From contig NZ_JANJZA010000001.1 of assembly GCF_026157035.1 (NCBI RefSeq), positions 475,001-539,000 on the forward strand: a stretch of DNA of 64,000 nt. The letters run 5' to 3'. A model generated the notes under the pieces. It searched no databases. It was not told the origin of the DNA and saw nothing but the letters and a program-made list of their open reading frames with translations. A program made the position numbers and the translations under genes. Below are positions 1 through 10,371 of this stretch, piece after piece (the first letter of the stretch is position 1; each line of letters opens with the position of its first letter). Source of the DNA: Sphingomicrobium nitratireducens (GTDB lineage Bacteria; Pseudomonadota; Alphaproteobacteria; Sphingomonadales; Sphingomonadaceae).

Positions 1-501
1 GCCATCCTGGTGCAGACCGACGACGAGGTCGAACCGCTCGGCGTCGCCAAGATCCTCGCCAAGCTCGCCGCGGAGGAAAATCCCGACATGGTGATCCTCG
101 GCAAGCAGGCGATCGACGACGACAGCAATCAGACGGGCCAGATGCTCGCCGCCTTGCTCGACTGGCCGCAGGGCACGTTCGCCTCCAAGGTCGAACCGGC
201 CGACGGCAGCGTCAGCGTGACGCGCGAGGTCGATGGCGGTCTCGAGACAGTCAAGCTCGCCTTGCCGGCGGTGGTCACCACCGACCTTCGCCTGAACGAG
301 CCGCGCTACGCCTCGCTGCCCAATATCATGAAGGCCAAGTCGAAGCCGCTGGCGACCAGGACGCCCGACGAGGTCGGGGTCGACATTGCGCCGCGGCTGG
401 AAACGCTCAACGTCTCCGAACCGCCCAAGCGCGAAGCGGGGATCAAGGTCGGCTCGGTCGACGAGCTGGTCGCGAAACTCAAAGCCCTGGGAGTTGCCTA
501 A
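1..501 (+). CDS. etfB: Electron transfer flavoprotein beta subunit, 5' end missing
   Basis: This is the C-terminal 166 residues of EtfB, the subunit that binds AMP and, with EtfA, carries electrons from acyl-CoA and other dehydrogenases to ETF:ubiquinone oxidoreductase. The reading frame is open from base 1, so the true start lies upstream of the window; the family is about 250 residues. Family-typical stretches are [20 protein letters not shown] near the visible start and the [20 protein letters not shown] segment. etfA follows after one base, the usual etfBA operon. Identification is secure; the missing part is only the N-terminus. Confidence 0.95.
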   Translation, partial: AILVQTDDEVEPLGVAKILAKLAAEENPDMVILGKQAIDDDSNQTGQMLAALLDWPQGTFASKVEPADGSVSVTREVDGGLETVKLALPAVVTTDLRLNEPRYASLPNIMKAKSKPLATRTPDEVGVDIAPRLETLNVSEPPKREAGIKVGSVDELVAKLKALGVA

Positions 502-502
502 G

Positions 503-1435
503 ATGAAGACGCTCGTTCTCGTCGAACATGACGGCGCCGCCATCAAGGACGCCACCCTTTCCACCGTCACCGCCGCCAAGGAACTGGGTGGCGAGGTCCA
601 CCTGCTGGTCGCGGGCAAGGATGTCGGCGCGGTAGCCGATGCCGCCACGAAGATCGACGGGGTGGGCAAGGTCCACGTCGCCGACGCGGCGCATCTCGAA
701 CACCAGCTGGCCGAAGACGTGGCGCCGATCCTGATCGCGCAGATGGGCCACCACGACGTGCTGATGGCGAGCGCCACCACGACGGGCAAGAACGTCGCGC
801 CGCGCGTCGCCGCCAAGCTCGACGTGATGCAGGTCTCCGACATCATCGCCGTCGAGGGCGCCGACACGTTCAAGCGTCCGATCTACGCCGGCAACGCCAT
901 CGCGACGGTCAAGTCGAACGACGCCAAGAAGGTCATTACCGTGCGCTCGACCGGCTTCGCTAAGGCGGCCGCCGAGGGCGGTTCGGGCACGATCGAGGCG
1001 ATCGACGTGGGCGCGGGCAGCGCCAAGTCCGACTTCGTCGGCGCCGAAGTCAGCAAGAGCGATCGCCCCGAGCTGACCAGCGCGGGCGTGATCGTCTCGG
1101 GCGGGCGCGCGTTCGGTTCGAACGAGGATTTTCACAAATTGCTCGACCCGCTTGCCGACAAACTCGGCGCTGCCGTCGGCGCGTCGCGCGCGGCGGTCGA
1201 TGCGGGCTATGCCCCCAACGACTACCAGGTCGGCCAGACCGGCAAGATCGTGGCCCCGGAAGTCTACATCGCCATCGGCATCTCGGGCGCGATCCAGCAC
1301 CTCGCGGGGATGAAGGACAGCAAGACCATCGTTGCGATCAACAAGGACGAGGAAGCGCCGATCTTCCAGGTCGCGGACATCGGCCTAGTCGGTGACCTGT
1401 TCAAGATCGTGCCGGAGCTGACCGAGAAGCTCTAG
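503..1435 (+). CDS. etfA: Electron transfer flavoprotein alpha subunit
   Basis: EtfA, 310 residues, is the FAD-binding subunit of the soluble electron transfer flavoprotein. The N-terminal domain (about 1-185) begins [10 protein letters not shown]. The C-terminal FAD domain carries the family hallmarks [32 protein letters not shown] and VAINKD. The ATG at 503 is chosen because it lies one base past the etfB stop and gives the normal family length; an in-frame start 117 bases upstream would only add residues read out of frame from etfB. A strong hairpin terminator follows. Confidence 0.97.
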   Translation: MKTLVLVEHDGAAIKDATLSTVTAAKELGGEVHLLVAGKDVGAVADAATKIDGVGKVHVADAAHLEHQLAEDVAPILIAQMGHHDVLMASATTTGKNVAPRVAAKLDVMQVSDIIAVEGADTFKRPIYAGNAIATVKSNDAKKVITVRSTGFAKAAAEGGSGTIEAIDVGAGSAKSDFVGAEVSKSDRPELTSAGVIVSGGRAFGSNEDFHKLLDPLADKLGAAVGASRAAVDAGYAPNDYQVGQTGKIVAPEVYIAIGISGAIQHLAGMKDSKTIVAINKDEEAPIFQVADIGLVGDLFKIVPELTEKL

Positions 1436-1458
1436 GCGCTGCCCGGATCGATCATGAA

Positions 1459-1492
1459 GGGGCCGCGCGCTGTCGAAGCGCGCGGCCCTTTT
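1459..1492 (+). terminator. Rho-independent terminator of etfBA
   Basis: A stem of about 11 bp, GGGCCGCGCGC paired with GCGCGCGGCCC around a 7-base loop, is followed by a short T-rich run. It lies 25 bases after the etfA stop and ends just before the stop of the convergent peptidase gene, so it may serve both directions. Confidence 0.8.
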
Positions 1493-1496
1493 CGTG

Positions 1497-2786
1497 TTAG
1501 TTTGTGAGGACGACCGGGTTGGTCAGCAACAGCTCCATCGCGTCCCATTCGCTCATGCCCTCGGCGACGCGCTCGGTGATCCACTGCTTCACCAGCTGCT
1601 CGCCGGTCACATAGTTGATGATGTAGGCGCGGTTGGCGTCGGCGAAGGCGACGGTGCGCTTGGCCTGCGCTTCGGAGCGCAGCATGTACTTGCGCTGCAG
1701 CGCTTCGGCCTCGGCGGCGGTGATGTGCCCGTCGATATAGGCGCGGCCGATCATCGGGTTGGCTTCCTCGAGCCCGTCCATCGCCTCGACGACCGCGAGG
1801 TAGCGTTCCGCCTCGACCGGATCGAACCCGGCGATCGGGAACAGCGTGTCGCGCACGAACGGCAGCAGCTCGTTACCGGGGTAGGCGAGCTTGACGCCAT
1901 AGTCGGCGCTTCCTTCAGCGATCAGCGACTGCGGCGAATAAAGCGGGTAGACTTGGTATTCGACCCAGCCCTTGCCGTCGGCGAGTTCCTGTTCGAGCAG
2001 CGCGTTGTAGAGGTGGTGACCGGGATAGCCTTCGTGACAGCCCAATGTGACCGCGCGGTGCGGCGACACCTCGCTGTCGAGATTGACCTGGATGAGGCTC
2101 TGCGCGTCGCCCTTGTACCAGTTGTAGCCGCTCCACACCTTGTCGCGGACGAGTTCGAGGGTGAAGGCCTCGCCCTCGGGCATGTCGATATGCGGTGCGG
2201 TACGCGCCTTGCAGTCGGCGGTCGCGGCGAGGATGGCGGCTTCGACCTTGTCGTCGGGAATGACGAAGCGGCCGAGATAGGCCGAGACACGATCCCCGAC
2301 CGTGCCTTCGCCCGGGACGAGCGCGTCGAGCCGTTCGAGGACGGGATCGAATTCGGCTAGCTCGCGAACCCGCGGCGCGGCGCCGTAGAGGAGGCGGGCT
2401 TCCTCGTCGAAGGGGAAACGCGTGCCCTCCATCATCTGCATGCGCGCATCGGCGGCGCGTAAGTTCGCGTCGAGCGACGCACGCCGTGCCGCGTCCATCG
2501 GGTCGACCGGCGACATGGCGGCGAGCGCGGCGCGCAGGCTGGCGACCTCGGCCCTCAGTGCGGGGATCGGGCGCGGATCGGCTTCGGCGGCGGCGCGCCA
2601 CTCGGCGGGGCCGTAATAGGCGTCGATATAGCCGTCCTCGTGGGTGCCGATCTCGAGGCTGGTCTTCACATAGGCCTCGGCGATCGTGTCGAGGGTCGGG
2701 GCCGGCGGCGCCATGCTCGTCGCGGGGGGCTCTGCGGCGCAGGCGGCGAGGCTTGCGGCGGCGAGGGCAATCACGGACAGTCGCAT
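1497..2786 (-). CDS. DUF885-type metallopeptidase lipoprotein
   Basis: 429 residues. The N-terminus is a lipoprotein signal: MRLSVIALAAASLAAC with the acceptor Cys at residue 16, so the mature protein should be membrane-anchored on the periplasmic side. The central HEGYPGHH motif (residues 251-258) is the zinc-binding HExxxHH-like signature of DUF885 peptidases, and SLIAEGSADYG further on supplies a conserved glutamate. The start at 2786 is supported by an AAGGAGA ribosome site 6 bases upstream. The substrate is unknown. The gene stands alone between convergent etfA and co-directional nhaA. Confidence 0.82.
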   Translation of the reverse strand: MRLSVIALAAASLAACAAEPPATSMAPPAPTLDTIAEAYVKTSLEIGTHEDGYIDAYYGPAEWRAAAEADPRPIPALRAEVASLRAALAAMSPVDPMDAARRASLDANLRAADARMQMMEGTRFPFDEEARLLYGAAPRVRELAEFDPVLERLDALVPGEGTVGDRVSAYLGRFVIPDDKVEAAILAATADCKARTAPHIDMPEGEAFTLELVRDKVWSGYNWYKGDAQSLIQVNLDSEVSPHRAVTLGCHEGYPGHHLYNALLEQELADGKGWVEYQVYPLYSPQSLIAEGSADYGVKLAYPGNELLPFVRDTLFPIAGFDPVEAERYLAVVEAMDGLEEANPMIGRAYIDGHITAAEAEALQRKYMLRSEAQAKRTVAFADANRAYIINYVTGEQLVKQWITERVAEGMSEWDAMELLLTNPVVLTN

Positions 2787-2799
2787 GGCGGTCTCCTTG

Positions 2800-4032
2800 T
2801 CAGTCGGGCACTTCGCCCTTTTCGAGCTTGGAACGGGGGTGAAGCACGTCGCGCATCTCTTCGATGTCGGCGTTGGCCGACGGGCGCGGATGGCCGAGGC
2901 GCAGCACGATAAAGCCGACGAGGGCCGACAGGAGCGAGCCGGCGAGCGTGCCGATCTTGGCCGCGTCGACCGCTTCCGGATTGCCCGGGAAGGCGAGCTT
3001 TCCGATGAACAGGCTCATGGTGAAGCCAATGCCGCACAGGATCGCAGCGCCGTAGATCTGGCGCCAGCGCGCGCCGTGCGGGTGCGAGGCGAGTTTGAAG
3101 CGGATGGCGACGTAGATCGCGCCGAAAATGCCGAGCTGCTTGCCGACGAACAGGCCGAGCATGATGCCCAGCGGCAGCGGCGAAAGGATCGCGCCCATGT
3201 CAGACGGCACGTGCACGCCCGCGGCAGCGAAGCCGAACACGGGGACGATGAGGAACATCACCCAGGGGTGGATGTCATGTTCGAGCTTGCGGAGTGGACT
3301 GCGCTTCTCGCCGCGGCCGAGCGGGATGGTGAGCGCGGCGAGCACGCCCGCGATGGTGGCGTGGACCCCCGAGGCGAGGGTGAAGAACCACAGGATCGCG
3401 AAGCCGATCATGAAGGGCGTGAGCTTGCGCACGCCATAGAGCGACATGGTGCCCATGATGGCGGTCGTGCCGAGCGCGGCGGCCAGCGCGAGGACGTTGA
3501 GGTCGGCGGTATAGACGAGCGCGATGATCGCTACCGCGCCGATATCGTCGACGATCGCGATTGTGACCAGCAGCAGCTTGATCGAGGCGGGCGCATAGCG
3601 GCCGAGGATGGCGAGCACGCCGATCGCGAAGGCGATGTCGGTCGCCGCGGGGATTGCCCAACCCGACTGGAGCGGGGGCGAGAAGCCGGTGACGAGCAGG
3701 TAGACGAGTGCGGGGATCGCCATGCCGCCGAGCGCCGCGATGATCGGCAGGCGGCGCGCCTCGGGCGTGGCGAGACGTCCCTCATACCACTCGCGCTTCA
3801 CTTCCAGCCCGACGAGCAGGAAGAATATCGCCATCAATCCGTCGACGATCCAGTATTCCACGCTGAACTGGCCGAAGCGAGGCCAGCTGGGGCCGAACTT
3901 GAACGCGAGGAGGTCGTGATAATGGTGCGCGAGCCCCGTGTTGGCGAAGACCAGCGCGAGCGCGGCGGCGCCGATGAGGACGAGGCCGGCGAGCTTCTCC
4001 TGCGCCTGGATCTGCTTTGGGGTCGAAGCCAT
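2800..4032 (-). CDS. nhaA: Na+/H+ antiporter NhaA
   Basis: 410 residues with about 12 hydrophobic segments, matching NhaA, which exchanges internal Na+ for external protons for salt and pH homeostasis. Diagnostic segments are LEVKREWYEG, ATDIAFAIGVLAILG and VTIAIVDDIGAVAIIAL; the last holds the paired aspartates that carry the ions in the E. coli protein. The hydrophilic tail (about 375-410) is short. The stop lies 13 bases before the start of the downstream peptidase gene, but that gene has its own good ribosome site. No NhaR-type regulator is adjacent. Confidence 0.96.
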   Translation of the reverse strand: MASTPKQIQAQEKLAGLVLIGAAALALVFANTGLAHHYHDLLAFKFGPSWPRFGQFSVEYWIVDGLMAIFFLLVGLEVKREWYEGRLATPEARRLPIIAALGGMAIPALVYLLVTGFSPPLQSGWAIPAATDIAFAIGVLAILGRYAPASIKLLLVTIAIVDDIGAVAIIALVYTADLNVLALAAALGTTAIMGTMSLYGVRKLTPFMIGFAILWFFTLASGVHATIAGVLAALTIPLGRGEKRSPLRKLEHDIHPWVMFLIVPVFGFAAAGVHVPSDMGAILSPLPLGIMLGLFVGKQLGIFGAIYVAIRFKLASHPHGARWRQIYGAAILCGIGFTMSLFIGKLAFPGNPEAVDAAKIGTLAGSLLSALVGFIVLRLGHPRPSANADIEEMRDVLHPRSKLEKGEVPD

Positions 4033-4073
4033 GGCCCGCCTGATAGACAGGCGGGCGCTCGAAAGTCGAGAGC

Positions 4074-5117
4074 TTAGCGGTTGCGGCTGAAGTCGAGATA
4101 GTAAGGCATCGCCTCGCCGAGGCCTTGTCCGACAGTGTGGGTGGGGGCGTAGCCGAGCGCGTCCCTCGCCTTGTCGATCGCGGCCAACGAGTGACGCACG
4201 TCGCCCTGGCGGAAATCGGCATAGGTCGGCTCGCGGTCGTAATGGACCTGGTAGTCGGCAAGTTCGGTCCGGATGCGCGTGAACAGCTCGTTGAGGCTGG
4301 TGCGCTGGCCGACCGCGACGTTGAACACCTTGGCCGAGCCGTCATTTTCGGAAAGCGCGGCGCGGATATTGGCCTGCACGGCATTGTCGACGAAACAGAA
4401 GTCGCGGCTGGTCTCGCCGTCGCCGTTGATGACCACCTCGTCGCCACTGATCATCCGGTCGATCCACTTCGGGATGACCGCAGCATAGGCGCCGTCCGGG
4501 TCCTGGCGCGGTCCGAACACGTTGAAGTAGCGAAGACCGGTCGAGCCGAAGCCGTAGTTGCGCGACCAGATGTCCGCATAGATCTCGTTAAACAGCTTGG
4601 TACCGGCGTAGGGCGACAGCGGATTGCCGATCCGCTCCTCGACCTTGGGCAGGTTGGGCTCGTCGCCATAGGTCGAACTCGACGCGGCGTAGACGAAGTT
4701 GGTGACGCCCCGCAGGCGCGCCTCGTCGAGCATGTTGAGGAAGCCCGAGACGTTGACGTCGTGGCTGGTGCGCGGGTCTGCGATCGAACGCGGGACCGAA
4801 CCGAGCGCGGCCTGGTGGAGGACGAGGTCGACCCCGTCGAGCGCGGCAGCCACGGCCTCGCGGTCGCGAATGTCGCCCTCGATGAAGGACAGCGTTCCGG
4901 GCGCGCCCGCGGCGATGTCGGCGACCATGTCGAGGTTACGCTGGTGGCCGGTCGCGAAATTGTCGAAGCCGACCACGTCCTGTCCGAGCTGGAGCAGGCT
5001 TTCGACGAGGTTCGAGCCGATGAAGCCGGCCGCGCCGGTGACCAGCCAGCGACGACGCGTCGCGCGCACGGCCTCAGCAAGGCTGGATTGGTCTTCGCGT
5101 TCGAACCAGGTGGCCAT
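4074..5117 (-). CDS. NAD-dependent UDP-HexNAc 4-epimerase (WbpP/TviC-like)
   Basis: 347-residue extended short-chain dehydrogenase. The NAD-binding motif is TGAAGFIG (27-34) and the catalytic pair is YAGTK (Tyr170, Lys174) with the upstream [10 protein letters not shown] serine cluster. The stretch [14 protein letters not shown] is typical of WbpP/TviC enzymes, which interconvert UDP-GlcNAc(A) and UDP-GalNAc(A). The second ATG (5117) is preferred over the one at 5123, because AAGGA sits 6 bases before it and would abut the first. The divergent dehydrogenase at 6647 is the natural partner, together giving UDP-GalNAcA. Exact sugar specificity is inferred. Confidence 0.85.
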   Translation of the reverse strand: MATWFEREDQSSLAEAVRATRRRWLVTGAAGFIGSNLVESLLQLGQDVVGFDNFATGHQRNLDMVADIAAGAPGTLSFIEGDIRDREAVAAALDGVDLVLHQAALGSVPRSIADPRTSHDVNVSGFLNMLDEARLRGVTNFVYAASSSTYGDEPNLPKVEERIGNPLSPYAGTKLFNEIYADIWSRNYGFGSTGLRYFNVFGPRQDPDGAYAAVIPKWIDRMISGDEVVINGDGETSRDFCFVDNAVQANIRAALSENDGSAKVFNVAVGQRTSLNELFTRIRTELADYQVHYDREPTYADFRQGDVRHSLAAIDKARDALGYAPTHTVGQGLGEAMPYYLDFSRNR

Positions 5118-5187
5118 CGACATTCCTTCGGGACTCGGGGGATTTCGGGATTGCGGGCGGCTCCCTAACCGAGCGGCGCGCGGCTGG

Positions 5188-6315
5188 CTAGGTGCTTGAT
5201 GCGGCGAGCAATTCCAGCTCGCGCGGGATGACGAGGTCCATCGCGATGGTGGCGCGGATGCGCATCGCGGCGTTTCGGCTGCGACGCTCGAATTCGGACG
5301 GGTCGTCCACCAGGCGGGCGATGCCTTCGGCCAGCGCGGACGCGTCCTCGGGCGGGGCGAGGATGGCGGAGTCGTCGTCGGCAAATTCGGGAATGGCGGC
5401 GACGCGGTTGGTGGCGACGACGAGCCCCGAGCTCATCGCCTCGTCGCGCGCGACCCCCTGCGCATCGTCGCGGGTCGGGCAAAGGAAGATGCCGGCACCG
5501 CGATGGAGGCGCGCGATTTCCTGCTGCGGGACGAAGCTCTCCTCGCACGTGACGTTGGGCAGGTCGCGGATGGGCAAGAGGGTGCGCTCGAACAAATGGC
5601 CGGTGCCGACGAAGCGGAAATGCATGTCGGCGAAACGCGGGTGGTCGCGCAGCTGGAGGATGGCCGCGACCGACAGGTCGTTGGCGTAGCGCCAGTCGCT
5701 GAACGGACGCACCGAGAGGATCTCGAAGCGCTGTTCGGGCGACTTGGGCTCAAAGGCGTAGAGGTCGGTGTTGATCGGCGAGGGGAGCACGACCGAATTG
5801 CGGATCGGGAAGCCGACCGCCTGCTCGGCGGTGGCGCGGGCGTAATGCGACACGAAGGCGAGGGTGAAGCCCGGTTCGGGCTCGGACAGGAAGTCGCGCC
5901 AGAAATCGATCCGGCGCTCGAAGGTCGCCTTCGCCTTGTCCCAGCGCGCGGCATCGTCGGCCTCGCGTTCGGTGACCTTGTAGAAGGGCATGATCTCCGA
6001 GCCGTAAATCCAGCCGACGGTGCGCACCTTGCCGGCGAGCGCGCGAAACAGGTCGCCGAAATCGTCGGCTGGGGCGTGGGCGGCGACCGCGTCGGGGCGG
6101 GTTTTTTCGATCTGTTCGAGGCAGGCCTCGGTCGGGCCGACGATCACGTCGACGCCGTCATAGGAATAGCGCGTCAGCTCCTTCTGGCGCCGCAGCCAGA
6201 AGACGGTGGTGCGGATGCCGCGCTCGCGATAGGCGAGCACGCGCCGGTGCACGAAGCCGTGATTATAGAGGCGCTCCTCGGACGGGTAACCGCGCGTGAC
6301 GACGAACAGGTGCAT
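5188..6315 (-). CDS. Glycosyltransferase, GT-B fold (group 1 type)
   Basis: 375 residues starting [16 protein letters not shown]. The layout is that of a GT-B glycosyltransferase: an N-terminal Rossmann half, then a C-terminal half with [12 protein letters not shown] and the nucleotide-sugar site region [20 protein letters not shown]. An in-frame start 14 codons upstream exists, but MHLFVV is the normal family N-terminus. It is followed after 70 bases by the epimerase, so both probably share a transcript reading away from the capsule operon. Donor and acceptor are unknown; the context points to assembly of the polysaccharide exported by the neighbouring genes. Confidence 0.8.
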   Translation of the reverse strand: MHLFVVTRGYPSEERLYNHGFVHRRVLAYRERGIRTTVFWLRRQKELTRYSYDGVDVIVGPTEACLEQIEKTRPDAVAAHAPADDFGDLFRALAGKVRTVGWIYGSEIMPFYKVTEREADDAARWDKAKATFERRIDFWRDFLSEPEPGFTLAFVSHYARATAEQAVGFPIRNSVVLPSPINTDLYAFEPKSPEQRFEILSVRPFSDWRYANDLSVAAILQLRDHPRFADMHFRFVGTGHLFERTLLPIRDLPNVTCEESFVPQQEIARLHRGAGIFLCPTRDDAQGVARDEAMSSGLVVATNRVAAIPEFADDDSAILAPPEDASALAEGIARLVDDPSEFERRSRNAAMRIRATIAMDLVIPRELELLAASST

Positions 6316-6646
6316 GGCGCGGCGGTCTACCGCAGCTTCGACGCCGCGCCTAGCCACGCCGCCGCGTCCGGCGAATTATGGTTTAGATTGGCGGCTGCAA
6401 GATACAGTAAACATTCACCTTTGTTGTGCTCTTCGCGGGGCCGAGCAGGGTTGCCTAACAAGGTTAAGCATGACATGAGCGCGCACGCTATCCGGAGCGG
6501 GTGCCGGCGCATCGACTGCAATATGTCCAATACGGCCATGGCCGGTCATGAAAAGGCCATAATAAGAGCGATTTAGGCGCCTCATTGCTTGCGGAGCGGG
6601 AATGCCGGGGTGCTGAGGCTCCGGGACTATCAGTGAAAGGGTATTC
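6316..6646. promoter_or_regulatory. Divergent control region of the polysaccharide locus
   Basis: A 331-base stretch with no convincing gene, between the divergent glycosyltransferase and the sugar dehydrogenase. It is less GC-rich than the flanks. It contains a perfect 12-base palindrome CGGCCATGGCCG (6533-6544) followed closely by a second GGCCAT. No clear sigma-70 boxes could be assigned with confidence. Its length and position make it the likely regulatory hub for both transcripts. Confidence 0.45.
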
Positions 6647-7933
<1,287 letters not shown>

Positions 7934-7944
7934 GAGGCCAGGCG

Positions 7945-10371
7945 ATGTTCTCCGTCGTACCGATCGGGACCTGCCGAATTCATATCCCGCTGTCGCGGGC
8001 GCAGGAATCGTTCGACATCGACGTCCGTCTGGCACGCAATTACGGCTTCACCCACACGGCGCGCGAGGCCGTCCAGCAGTTGCGCTACCTGCACGGGGAC
8101 TTCGCCGTTCCCGAAGCGGTCCGGCCGATCCTGCTGCGGTCCGAGGACGAGGAACGAAGGATCGCCGACCAGCGGTTCGAGGAACCCGATCTCTACATTG
8201 TCGAGATCAGCTCGGCCAAGCTGGTGCGGGTCGGAGAGGTCTGCGTGCAGATCAACTATCTCTACCGCCATTTCGGCGAGTTCTTCTCGGATACCGAGCG
8301 AACGCGCGCCTTCTGGCGGCTGGCGGGTGGTGACGATCGCGCGGCACTCGACGCATGGCTCGACGAGCAGCCGACCTTCGCCAGGCTGTCCGACGACGAC
8401 AAGGCGCTGGTTCGCTCGATCCGTCTCGACTTCGCCGACGACGACGACATGCGCGCCGCGATGACGGACATCATCGCCATGACGGGCAAGGACAGGGTCG
8501 CCTTCGTGACCCACGTCAACGCACTCAATGCCGAAGGACAACGCGTCGAGAGCCGTGATCGCCTGATCCGGTCGGTCGAGGCGCAGGCCGCCGCGCTCGG
8601 CGTTCCGGTCTACAATCCGACCGCGCTGATGACGGAATTCGGCCAGTCGCGTGCGATGGAAAAGGCCGGTCTCGACCTGACCCATTATACCGACCTCTTC
8701 GCCGACAGGCTGCTGCTCGACTGGAACGAGACCATCCTGGGCGGCGTGCTTGCGGTCTCGCAGGACGAGGCGGCCACGCGCGAACTCCTCGCCGAACACG
8801 AGCGACTGCTCGAACAGGGCGACGTCTTCGCGGCGTCGCGCCTGCTGCGCGACCGATTGCGCCAGCCCGACCCGAACGACCGCCTCGTGCGTGCGCTCGC
8901 GCGGCTCGAACACCGGCTGGGCGATCACGAGACGACCGTCTCGCTTTACGATTCCCTCGACAGCGGTCGCTTCTTCGGTGCGTCGGATCACGAGGCGCTG
9001 ATCGGATCGCTGGTCGAGCTCGAACGCTACGATGCCGCGCTCCGGCTCGGCGAACGACTGATCGGCGACGAGGCGGAAACGGCGGACATCGTCCGGGCGA
9101 GCGCGATCGCCGCTCATCGCCTTGGTGACGAAGCAAAGGCCATGACCTTGTGGAAGCGGCTCTTCTACGGCGGCGACAAAGTGGTCGAGGCAGGCCATGC
9201 CATCCTCGACCTCGTGGCTGGCGGCGTATCCGACGGTGACGATCTTCGCGGTTGGGCGCAGCGCGTGTTGCGCCGCGTTGCCGATCATCCGGGCGCGGTC
9301 GAGAAACTGTGGGAGCTGGCGCTCGAGGCGCGGGATCTTCCCGAACTGGGGCGGCTGGCCGCGCTTTCCGGCAAGCTCGACGATGCGTCGAGACTGGCGC
9401 TCGCGCAGCGAGGAGCCGACGCCGGATTGCATTATTCCGTCGCGCTGCTGGTCGAGCATGCGCCGGCAATCGGCCCCGTACGCCAATGGGCCGTCGACCG
9501 CCTCGACGATTGGCTCGAGCGCGGCCTTGATGCCCTCGGGCAGCGGGACTTCGCGATCGCGGCCCAGCTGGTCCGCGCCGTCCTCGTTCTCAAGCCCGCG
9601 AACCATGACGCACAGGAGGGGCTGCGTTCGCTGACCGCGGCCATCCGCAAGGCGGCGCAGGACGCGCTGGCGTCGGGCGACCATCGCGGCGCGCTGGAAT
9701 TCGTCTCGGCGGCAAGGGCGGCCGATATCGAACTCGAGGACCTGCACGATGCGGCCGGCCGCGCCGCCTACAATGCGCGCGATTTCGAACAGGCGGTCCG
9801 CCTGCTGTCAGACCATCTGACGAAGGACGACGCCGACGCGTTCATGCTGCGGCTCCTGGCGCGGTCCGCGACCAAGATCGGGGATCCCGCCCTCGCGGTC
9901 GATGCCCACCTCGCGCTGATCGAACATGACGAAGCCGACCCCCAGCAGGTGGCGGAGAGCCGACGTCAGGTGCGCAGCCTCGCGGGCCATCTCCTCAAGG
10001 CGTCGCGCACGCTGACCGAGGAGGGCTCGTTCGAGGAGGCGCACCGTCTTCTCGGCAAGGCGTTCAGGGCGGATGCGCTGGACGGGCGGGTGGAACGCGC
10101 GATGAAGGCCAACCAGCGCGCCCTGCGCCTGCGCATCAAGGAACTCGCGCCGGGTGACCATGACCGTCGTTTCGACTATGGGAGATTGTTGCTGTCGCTC
10201 GATCCCCAGTCCGAATTCGGGGCGCGCGCGGCCGCCATGGCGGCGCTGCGCGCCAAGCGCTATGAAGACGCGCTTGCCTATTTCGAACGCATGCGTCCGC
10301 TGACCGAGAACAAGGACCAGGTCGAGCGCAACATCAAGAAGTGCAAACTGATGATCGAACGAGCCGCGTAA
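7945..10371 (+). CDS. SGNH/GSCFA-like domain fused to TPR repeats, polysaccharide locus
   Basis: 808 residues. Residues 1-270 look like an SGNH-fold domain of the GSCFA type: an N-terminal block SVVPIGTCRIHIP and a late DLTHYTDLF block that could hold the Asp-His pair. This assignment is by pattern only. From about residue 280 to the end the protein is a chain of helical tetratricopeptide-like repeats (for example AALRLGERLI, AAYNARDFEQAVRLL and AYFERMRPL). The start lies 11 bases after the dehydrogenase stop, preceded by TAGGAGG. Its stop overlaps the next start by one base. No signal peptide is seen, so it should be cytoplasmic. It may modify the glycan (for example esterification), but that is inference. 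Confidence 0.6.
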   Translation: MFSVVPIGTCRIHIPLSRAQESFDIDVRLARNYGFTHTAREAVQQLRYLHGDFAVPEAVRPILLRSEDEERRIADQRFEEPDLYIVEISSAKLVRVGEVCVQINYLYRHFGEFFSDTERTRAFWRLAGGDDRAALDAWLDEQPTFARLSDDDKALVRSIRLDFADDDDMRAAMTDIIAMTGKDRVAFVTHVNALNAEGQRVESRDRLIRSVEAQAAALGVPVYNPTALMTEFGQSRAMEKAGLDLTHYTDLFADRLLLDWNETILGGVLAVSQDEAATRELLAEHERLLEQGDVFAASRLLRDRLRQPDPNDRLVRALARLEHRLGDHETTVSLYDSLDSGRFFGASDHEALIGSLVELERYDAALRLGERLIGDEAETADIVRASAIAAHRLGDEAKAMTLWKRLFYGGDKVVEAGHAILDLVAGGVSDGDDLRGWAQRVLRRVADHPGAVEKLWELALEARDLPELGRLAALSGKLDDASRLALAQRGADAGLHYSVALLVEHAPAIGPVRQWAVDRLDDWLERGLDALGQRDFAIAAQLVRAVLVLKPANHDAQEGLRSLTAAIRKAAQDALASGDHRGALEFVSAARAADIELEDLHDAAGRAAYNARDFEQAVRLLSDHLTKDDADAFMLRLLARSATKIGDPALAVDAHLALIEHDEADPQQVAESRRQVRSLAGHLLKASRTLTEEGSFEEAHRLLGKAFRADALDGRVERAMKANQRALRLRIKELAPGDHDRRFDYGRLLLSLDPQSEFGARAAAMAALRAKRYEDALAYFERMRPLTENKDQVERNIKKCKLMIERAA

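Noticed and set aside
4074-5384. Longer epimerase gene starting at 5384
   Set aside because: The added residues are an out-of-frame reading of the glycosyltransferase gene; MATWFERE with AAGGA is the real start.
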